From Laburnicola sp. R22_1 (Eukaryota; Ascomycota; Dothideomycetes; Pleosporales; Didymosphaeriaceae): 64,000 bases of DNA. The DNA is taken from assembly GCA_014281115.1 (NCBI GenBank), contig JACONQ010000014.1, positions 806,001 to 870,000 on the forward strand, read 5' to 3'. Shown here piece by piece: positions 56,600 to 64,000 of the stretch. Under the pieces are notes generated by a model, which was given only the letters and a program-made list of their open reading frames with translations, ran no database searches and was not told the origin of the DNA. A program made the position numbers and the translations under genes. How positions within the stretch are numbered: the first letter of the stretch is position 1; each line of letters starts with the position of its first letter.

Positions 56600-57770
56600 T
56601 CATGCGCTCCATAAGCACTAAGTTAGGTCATTCTCCAGCTTGAACCTAATCAATAACTGTACCATAGGCTTTGGGTAAAACCAATTAGGTGCCTTCTCAG
56701 GGAATGCGTAAAAGCAGTCTTGCAGACTGTGGCGTTGTTCACAAGCAGGGCACTTGAGGTTTGATCCTTCCCAGCCACCAACTGCCGTTGGCTCATCGTC
56801 TGTGTTCGCGGACTACTTGGATTTGGCTTTTAAGCCAGCTTTCTTGGCGCGTGATCTGCCTCGCTTAAGTGTTGCTACTTCATCCACAGGATAGGCGTCC
56901 CTATCTGCGGTCTAGGTGGGTGCACTACTGTTGGCGAGAGATGGTTTAGCAGCAGCAAAGGCGCCCCTTTGTTTTCCCTTAATCGGGTGCCGTGGTGCCA
57001 TGTGCTCTTGGAAGAGTTTCACCATATCCTTTCTTTTAAGGGTAGTGTCCTTTCCTCTATTCTGTTCAAAGCTTGTAGCCCATACAGGTGCAACGTTGGA
57101 CACTGCTTTCATAAAGTCTTGTTTAACTGCGTACAACTTCGTAAGCTCTAGGACTCTATTGGACTCCGCTTCGGTCGCTGCGTGATTATATTCGGTGAGC
57201 CAGGTCGCCTATAATCCGGTGGACCTTATTAGTTTGAGGGCGTCTAGATACCTGCTCCTCGCTCGGTGTTCTTCCTCTTCTTGGTTAACCCTAACTGTCT
57301 TCGTGAGGTTCTTAATCCATTATCTAATTAATTAACCTAGGCTGCAGCAATTAGTTTGCAAGTGTACCAAGGTCGTTAACTAGATGAGGGCAACCATCTT
57401 ATTAAGATTCGCCTTTTCTTGTTTATACTCTTAGTTAAGTAGTTTATAAGTTTTAAGTTGATCCTTATAGAAGTTGTAATTGTCTCTATACGACTTTAGA
57501 CCAGTCCCTGTAAGGTCTAATGGCTTTGAAGGATGTGCGTCCTCATCTTTGGCATTCGCGGTAGTAAACGCCGCCGTTGGGGTGTAGGCACCAATATCTG
57601 GTGCTCTTAGAAGGGTTAGTTTGCACTTAGGTCGGGTCTCTTAACCTAGGTTAATAATATCCCAGATTTCGAGAGATTGAGCGCGGGCTTTAATTTGCCT
57701 TATCCATGGTGTATAGTCGGTGTAATCGGTTAGGTACACCGTGGCTTCCTTAAGCGTCGCTAGAGACATG
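56600..57770 (-). pseudogene. copia gag, degraded
   Basis: The start is near 57770 (MSLATLKEAT on the minus strand). The C-terminal part at 57136-56912 reads KQDFMKAVSNVAPVW, MVKLFQEHMAPRHPIKGKQRG. Near 56700-56750 the zinc knuckle CPACEQRHSLQDC is intact. Several stops occur in the middle part. The intact knuckle contrasts with the later copia copy, where one cysteine is lost. Confidence 0.75.
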
Positions 57771-57805
57771 ATTGTTGGTTTGATTAAGGCAGTGAGACTC
57801 TTAAT

Positions 57806-58118
57806 TGTCAAACATAAGGGTATATTTTGATGAGATGAGATGAAAGTGATAGATTTAATGTTTATTGAGATGATCTCATTGTGTGTGTTGTCTCGGAGAA
57901 GCTCTGCTATCGCGAGAAGTTTCTATCTATGCCAAGGCGCTAGTACTATTAGGGATAATACAGGGGCAGTGTAACACAGTAGTGCGCCAGCCTCCTTAGT
58001 ATATTTCACAGTGATTTCACAGTGAAATCAGTGTGAGAAGGCCATATAATCGGTCACACCTAACCACTATATTTCATAGTGAAAATTACTGTGATTTATC
58101 GTGATCGTATATCTAATA
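57806..58118 (-). repeat. 5' LTR of the first copia element
   Basis: 313 bp, matching 52594-52906 with a small number of transition differences, mostly C/T and G/A. The sequence inward of it (ATTAAGAGTCTCACTGCC on the minus strand) is in the position of the primer-binding site. Confidence 0.9.
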
Positions 58119-58610
58119 AGTAGTTTATTCGATTGTTTATATAAATAGAATTATCTTTAGTATTTGTGCGAAGGTTCTCTTAAGATGACTATAGAAACCT
58201 GCAGCTGTGTAGGTGCCTATAGTGGTAGCGCCTTACTCTGTTTAGGTTTATACAATAGCCTAACTAGCTTAGGTGTCTTTAAGATTAGTCTTAGTATTTG
58301 TATATAAGAAGTTAAGTAAGCTAGTAAAGGTAGTATTATACAAGTAGTATCTATATTGCCTTAGGCTACTTTGTATAGTTTGCTAGTATTTGTGGCTCTA
58401 GTATCTATTCTTAGCTTAATACTCTTTTCTCTTAGGACTACTATAAGCTCTCTCTTATACGCACAGCCTAACTCTAAAAAATAGTATTCTTCCTATCCTT
58501 TAAAGTCTTCCTAGAATAACTCTAAGAAAGCTGTCCCTTTTTAGTATAACACATAATACTTAGCAATAGTATATACCACATATAATTATATTTCTAACTA
58601 AGAAGGATTG
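58119..58610. other. AT-rich sequence between two copia elements
   Basis: RIP-affected. Probably the continuation of the retroelement remnant at 50940-52593, separated from it by the inserted copia element. No product can be read with confidence. Confidence 0.45.
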
Positions 58611-58902
58611 TGTCAAATATACGGGTATTCTTGATGAGTTGAGATGGAAAAGTGGTGGGTTGATTGATTGATTGTGTGTGTTGTGTCGGAGAAGCTCGGC
58701 TACCGCGAGAAGTAACTATCTAGTACTAAGCCGCACTAGTACTATTTAGAATAGTACAGGGGCAGTGTAAAACAGTAGTGCGCCAGCCTCCTCAGTGTAT
58801 TTCACAGTGAAATCACTGTGATTTACACTGATTACCACTGTAAGGGGCCATATGATCGTACACACCTACCCACTGGATTTCACAGTGACTGTCTATCTGA
58901 CA
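58611..58902 (-). repeat. 3' LTR of the second copia element
   Basis: 292 bp, TGTCAAAT...CTGACA. Includes CTAGTACTATT..AATAGTACAGG and a TTCACAGTGA palindrome cluster at about 58798-58890. Confidence 0.9.
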
Positions 58903-58949
58903 CACCCCCTCAGCTTGGAACCATCTCAAGCTGGACCCAATTCTTCGCA

Positions 58950-61900
58950 GCCGTACTATAACTCATAGTCCAAAAGCTTCCATCCTGTCTTCCAATTCGT
59001 CAAGGTCGACCTCTTGGTCGGTGATCCTACCCCTGACGTCTTCAAGTCCGAGTTGATTTACGAACTTAGTCTATTTGCCAGCTGGCAGAGCCTTTGTAAG
59101 GCCATCTGCTGCTATTTCTTCTGATTGTTGGTACTGGATTTTAATAGCTCCACGTACTACTTCTTGTTGAAGCCAATAATTGTGTATGTCGACGTGCCTA
59201 AGCTTTGTTTGTAACTTGGCAATTTCTTTAGTAACAAGTCGAATAGTTTGTTAATTGTCGCAATTGATAGTAATTGTTAAAGGTGAGAGTTTAATCTTAA
59301 GTTCAGCGAGCAACCGAGCTGTAAACAGTGCCTCCTTTGCGACTTGTGAGAGTGCCAGCAACTTAGCTTTAGTTGTTGAGGTGGTGACTGTGTTTTGCTT
59401 GTTTGCTTTTTAGGCGACAAGTCCACCAAACAGCTTGATGATGTATCCTTGCGAGCTCTTTCTGTTAAGGGTATTATCTGTAAACGATGCGTCGCTAGCA
59501 ACCTTGTAGGTGTCTGCACCTCTAAAGCGTAGCCCTAGTGATTGGGTGGAGGATAAGTATAGCAGTACACGGTCGGCGGCTTTGTGATGGTCGTCGCTGG
59601 GATTTGATAGGAAGCGCGATAATCGGGAGCTTGCGAAAGCGATATCAGGGCGCGTGGTTACTGCAGCGTACAGGATTGATCCTATCTTTTGCTAGTATCG
59701 GTTGATCTTAGCCTTTGTGGCGAGTCCTTCTCGAGGTAGCAGTTCGACTACTGATATTGGGGTATTGTGTTTGAGGTCGCGTCGGTCGATAAGGCGACTG
59801 ATCTTGTCCATATAGGACGCCTGGGATAGCCAGAGTTGCCTGTTTGCACGGTCTCTAACAATTTCAATTCCTAGAAACCACTAAAGATCGTTACCTCTAG
59901 TAAGGGTGAACTTTGTACTTATCTTTTTCATCACTGCGTTAGCAGCGTGTTTCTAATCCTTTGAGTAGGCGACGATGAGGTCGTCGACGTAGAAGAATAT
60001 AATGATGCTGTCTTTGATTATACAGCAAGGCTTATAAGGGACTGTGGCAAAACCGAGATCCTTAAGAGCACTGGTAAATTCTCTCTGCCATAGTAGTGGT
60101 GAGATTTGAAGACTATACAGTGCCTTATGCAACTGTAGGATAGTGCTGGGTTGGGTATAACCTTGGGGCATTCTTATGTAGAGTTCTCTGTCCAGTTTCG
60201 TATGGACGAAAGCGTTGGTGACGTCGTACTGGCTGAGCTCTAGGTTATACCGAGCTGCCATAGCCATAAGTAGGCGAAATGATCGTCCTGCGAGGGTTGC
60301 GGCGTAGGTGTCTTGAGTAGTAAGGTGGCGTTGTTGATCTCCACGTACTACCAACCTAGCCTTGCACTTCTGAAATCGATGATGTTTGTCGAGTTTGTAT
60401 GTATACACCCACATGCAGTTGAGGATTTGGTGGCCGCGTGATCGCACTGGGGCAACGGGCACCTCACTCTAAGACCTCATCTCTTTGTGGCTTTGTAGGT
60501 GTACTCGCTTAGCATCCTTCCACATGTTGAATAGCAGGTGGTCTTCTACCTGTGTTCCGCAAGATGGAGGCTCCGGCAATTCACTTTAGTGGGGTTTCTT
60601 TCCTGCTGCAAGCATGCGATTGAATTGCGCTTTATTGAGCGGCTTCCCCTTGTATTTGCCTCTGCTACCTGCCTATGTTCTGGCTAGGAAAGCGGCTGCC
60701 CATGGCACAGCACGTTGATCTGGCTGTGTTGATCCTATAGGTACTTGTTCATGTTGATCGTCTTTAAAACTCGCCATTGATTGGGCAAGTAATGTGACAG
60801 GCGGAGGTGTCGCCGGTGGTGTTGGGTAGGTGTAATTGATCTTCCTCCCCTGATAGTACCCCGGAGGGTCCTCCTCATCCTCGCGATTGCGTGAGTCAGT
60901 GATCGACTCATCCTTATAGAAGGATTCAGTGTTTTCTTATTTGGGTGGTGGAGGTGGCAACTCCACTGATCGGGTCCATGCAGCAATCTCTTTAGTAGTA
61001 CTGTGCATGAGGTTGTCTAACAGATCTTCTGTTTTGCCTAAGAACACCTTATCTTTGTTAAAGATGACGTCGCGTGTGCTGATAACTTTGTTGAGTGGTG
61101 GGATCCATACCCTCCAGATGTTTGATGATTGGTAGCCTACTAGGTATCCAACCCATGCCTTTGGGTCTAACCTTTAGAGCTTGCTCTTGCCGCGTTTTGT
61201 ATTGTTGGTTAAGGCGAAGGCTTTACAGCCATAGGCCCTGAGGTGAGCCTGGTTTGGTTTTTTTGGTTGAGTGACAATGCCGTTTTGGTAAGCAACTGTT
61301 GTAAAGAATACTTTGTGTGGTGATCGCCATTGGTTGGCGTAGTTTGGAGTTCGATTGTATAGGTATACGGCCGCTCGTGTGATTTCTGGCCATAGGTTGA
61401 AGGGAAGGTTGGCGTCAAGTCGCATTGCACGACCCTTCTCCTTAATTACACCCCCTGAGCGTTCAGCTCCTCTATTTTGAGCTTGGGTGTTAGGTGCTGA
61501 AGGCTTAATAACGATACCTTTACTGATGCACCACCTGTGAACGTCTTGTTTGACTAAGAAGATCTTATTGTTGGATTTAATGACTTTGATAGTTACATTA
61601 AATTGTACTTTTATGAATTGTACAAATTCCTTCAGCAACTTAATAATTGTTCGTGCTGGTTGGTTGTCTTTGAAATAGAAGTCCCAAGCCATGCCTAAGA
61701 ATCGATTGGTGATGAGCATCTGGCTTTTCTCGCCAGTAAAGCTCTAATCTTCGTAGTCGTGAAAGTCTATAGCGACTCTCTCACCAGGACTGTTATTAAT
61801 TTGCCTAGGTTGTTGTCTGATTTGTCGCTTAAGCTTTGATCTGCCGCAAGCGTCGCATTGGACTGTAGTAAGTCCTTTGAGCCGCACCCCCTCACAGTGA

Positions 61901-62640
61901 TTCACAGTGTGTTCTAGTGCCTAGGGACCTGGGTGGCCTAGTCGTTTGTGCCAGGTGATGGCGTCTGCCTTCTGCGCTCGTCGTGCGGTGCGCGTGGTGA
62001 TTTTGTGTGTGGCATACGTACTATTGTGTATAGTACGATTTTGTTCGGGCATGTATTCTAGTACCCATTGACCGTAGAGTTCTTGAAGTTCGGCTAGGAC
62101 TGTATTGTCCCTTCTCTTAATTGTTGTTAGATCTGCCTTTGTGTCCCACCAGAGGCCTTGCCTGCGGAGTAATTGGAAAGACACTAGGTTGCATAGCAGA
62201 TCATGGTAGTAGGCGATGTTGTCTAGCCTTAGTACCCTATTTCCTTGTACGCTTTTGACGTGTAGATGGACACTCCCATATCCCCTTATCCAAACTCGTG
62301 ATGATCCCGCCCATATGAAGTCTCCTGGCGACGGTGGTCGCAGCGTGACGAAACGATCGATATCGTTGAAGATATGGCAGGTTGTGCTAGAATTGAGGAT
62401 CGCGGAGTAACGTAGTGGGTAGGTGTTCGGGTCTGAGTGGTAGGAGGCTGCGATAGCATTAAAGCTCGCTGAGAGGATGGTGATTTGTCTGCCATCTAGT
62501 TATTCATCGTTAGTAATCTTAGTGATTCGAGTTGGAGTAGGAGTGCTTAATTGTTTGATTCTTGGTGTCTGTGATCTTGGACGCTTTACGGATCTTACGC
62601 TCTTCATAAGTGTAGGGTTATTTTCTATCCTGAACTTTAT
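58950..62640 (-). pseudogene. copia pol of the second element, stops in frame
   Basis: The minus strand reads the protease-like/GAG-pre-integrase region (TWHKRLGHPGP near 61930), CDACGRSKLKRQ and an integrase segment of 181 clean codons at 61719-61174 (KGIVIKPSAPNTQAQNRG, RTPNYANQWRSPHK). After a Pro-rich linker comes the reverse transcriptase at 60462-59953 (ARLVVRGDQQRHLTTQDTYA, YDVTNAFVHTKLD, FFYVDDLIVAY). RNase H follows ([31 protein letters not shown]) to about 59060. Scattered TAG codons replace Trp or Gln. The catalytic YVDD and integrase residues are kept. Confidence 0.85.
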
Positions 62641-62670
62641 AAGGGCCTTTATTGCTGGCTTTGGTTGAAA

Positions 62671-63763
62671 CTAATCAGGTGCCTTGTTAGGAAATGCGTA
62701 AAAGCAGTCTTGCAGACTATGGCGTTGTTTATAAGCAGGGCACTTGGGGTATGATCTTCTCTGGCCACTAATTGCTGTTGGCTTATCGTCTGTGTTCGCG
62801 GACTGCTTGGATTTGGCTTTAGAGCCAGCTTTCTTGGCGCGTGATCTGCCTCGCTTGAGTGATACTGCTTTATCCACAGGATGGGCGTCCCTATCTGTGG
62901 TCTGGGTGGGTACACTATTGTTAGCGAGAGATGGTCCTGCAACAGCAAAGGCGCCCCTTTGTTTACCCTTGATTGGGTGCTGCATCGCTATTTGATCTTG
63001 GAAGAGTTTTACTATATCTTTTCTTGAAGTGTTTGGGTCCTTATTCCTATGTTGTATGAAGGTTGTAACCCACTGGGATGCGACGTTGGTAACCGCCTTC
63101 ATAAAATCTTGTTTGACTGAGTCTAGCAACGTAAGTTCTGGCACACTATTGTGCTCTGCTTCTGTTGCTGCATGATTGTACTTAGTGAGCCAGGTGGACC
63201 ATGATCCAGCTGATCTCATGGGCTTGAGAGCGTCTTGGTATCTGATCCTCGCTTGTTGTAGTTCGTCGTTTTGGTCTACCCCAACTGTGTTTGTGAGGTT
63301 GATGATCCATTGTCTGATTGATTGATCTGGGGTGCAGCAATTGGTCTGCAAGTGTGCCGAGGTTGTTGATTGAATGAGGGCAACTATCTTGTTGAGGTTC
63401 GCCTTCTGTTGTTCGTACCTTCGGTCGAGTAACTTGAAAGTTTCGAGTTGATCCTTATAGAGGTCGTAATCCTCTCTGTACGCCCTTACGCCAGTCGTCG
63501 ACAGGTCTGACGGCCTTGTTGGGCGTGCGCGAGGGTTGTCGGTATTCGCGTTGATAAACGCTGGGCTTGGTGCATAGCCAACACTGATGTTCGGTGGGAT
63601 TGGAATAACTAGTTGGGTCATAGGTTGGATCTCTTGGTCTGGGTCGATGATATCCCAGATCCCTAGAGATTGGGCGCGGGCTTTGATTTGCCTTAGCCAT
63701 GGTGTATAGTTTGAGTAATCGGATAGGATCACTGTGGGATCTCTGAGCGTCGATAAAGACATA
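62671..63763 (-). pseudogene. copia gag of the second element
   Basis: The minus-strand frame is open for about 364 residues from MSLSTLRDPTVILSDYSNY (ATG at about 63763) to a TAG at 62671. It has a DYSNYTPWLRQIKARAQSLGIW start, a helical capsid-like middle (IRQWIINLTNTVG), a basic segment (KRGRSRAKKAGSKAKSK) and a zinc knuckle reading CPAYKQRHSLQDC, in which the second cysteine is Tyr (one G-to-A change). The ORF is the longest in the repeat region. The lost cysteine and the stop before pol argue against activity. Confidence 0.8.
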
Positions 63764-63798
63764 ATAATTAGCTTGATTGAGGCAGTGAGACTCTTAAT

Positions 63799-64000
63799 TG
63801 TCAAATATACGGGTATTCTTAATGAGTTGAGATGGAAAAGTGGTGGGTTGATTGATTGATTGTGTGTGTTGTGTTGGAGAAGCTCGGCTACCGCGAGAAG
63901 TAACTATCTAGTACTAAGCCGCACTAGTACTATTTAGAATAGTATAGGGGCAGTGTAAAATAGTAGTGCGCCAGCCTCCTTAGTGTATTTCACAGTGAAA
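63799..64000 (-). repeat. 5' LTR of the second copia element, partial
   Basis: Starts TGTCAAATATACGGG and matches 58611-58812 with few differences. Continues beyond the window. Confidence 0.9.

Larger units (their letters stand above)
52594..58118 (-). mobile_element. Ty1/copia LTR retrotransposon, complete but degraded
   Basis: 5,525 bp. The LTRs (52594-52906 and 57806-58118) are 313 bp each and nearly identical, starting TGTCAAA. The left one ends CTGACA and the right one CTAATA by two changes. The 5-bp duplication AGTAG stands on both sides (52589-52593, 58119-58123). The purine tract next to the left LTR (CTGAGGGGGTG on the minus strand) marks it as the 3' LTR, so the element lies on the minus strand. 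Gag and pol can be read in order, with many stops. Confidence 0.9.
58611..64000 (-). mobile_element. second Ty1/copia LTR retrotransposon, cut by the window edge
   Basis: The left LTR is 58611-58902 and the right LTR starts at 63799 and continues past 64000. The internal part is about 4.9 kb on the minus strand with gag at 63763-62671 followed by pol. It belongs to the same family as 52594-58118 (same gene order and a closely matching protein), but its LTR is shorter (292 bp) and its coding sequence is less interrupted. Confidence 0.9.

Noticed and set aside
1..64000. tRNA or rRNA genes
   Set aside because: No cloverleaf with internal A and B boxes and no rRNA-like conserved stretch was recognised by eye; a covariance-model scan would be needed to be certain.

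Overview
The window comes from a filamentous ascomycete (Pezizomycotina). It has short spliceosomal introns (42-82 nt) with GT..AG ends and CTAAC-like branch points. It carries fungal gene families (SUR7/PalI, YAT amino-acid permease, Zn2Cys6 regulators, HET and CHAT/TPR proteins). Its AT-rich blocks are strongly depleted in CpA/TpG and filled with C-to-T type stops, the signature of repeat-induced point mutation (RIP). The mixture resembles Dothideomycetes, but the sequence alone cannot fix the genus.

Layout. Bases 1-6.6 kb and 10.3-16.5 kb are gene-bearing, GC-balanced euchromatin. They hold a SUR7/PalI-like membrane protein, a DIP5-like amino-acid permease, a small membrane protein, a Zn2Cys6 transcription factor with an intron inside its zinc cluster, a short hypothetical protein and a fragment of a HET-type protein. 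Bases 6.6-10.3 kb hold a RIP-degraded PIF/Harbinger transposon (TAA target duplication, decayed transposase plus decayed Myb/SANT gene) inserted inside an older inverted-repeat element.

Bases 16.6-24.6 kb are a nest of pogo-like DNA transposons. A roughly 1.87 kb element is split by one complete element and again by a row of three (one coding element and two palindromic MITEs) that abut one another with only TA between them. Bases 25.2-44.5 kb are a graveyard of fungal recognition and cell-death type genes: a TPR+HET gene on the minus strand, a TPR+CHAT (caspase-like) gene on the plus strand, a fungal_trans regulator and a conserved hypothetical, all carrying nonsense codons and frameshifts. 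Two more pogo elements and a nested MULE/MITE set are inserted in or beside them. One secreted-protein gene lies between. Bases 44.5-64 kb are RIP-rich repeats: an LTR element with its 5-bp target duplication and a 40-copy 10-bp minisatellite inside, a solo LTR nested in it, a decayed gag/RNase H element, and two Ty1/copia elements on the minus strand. The last copia element runs off the window.

The most notable unexplained regularity is in the pogo-like elements. All seven (six terminal-repeat families) carry in each checked terminal repeat a family-specific motif present twice at a spacing of exactly 17 bp, although the motifs themselves differ between families. The nested order, clean target duplications and an 'empty-site' repeat copy allow the insertion history to be reconstructed.
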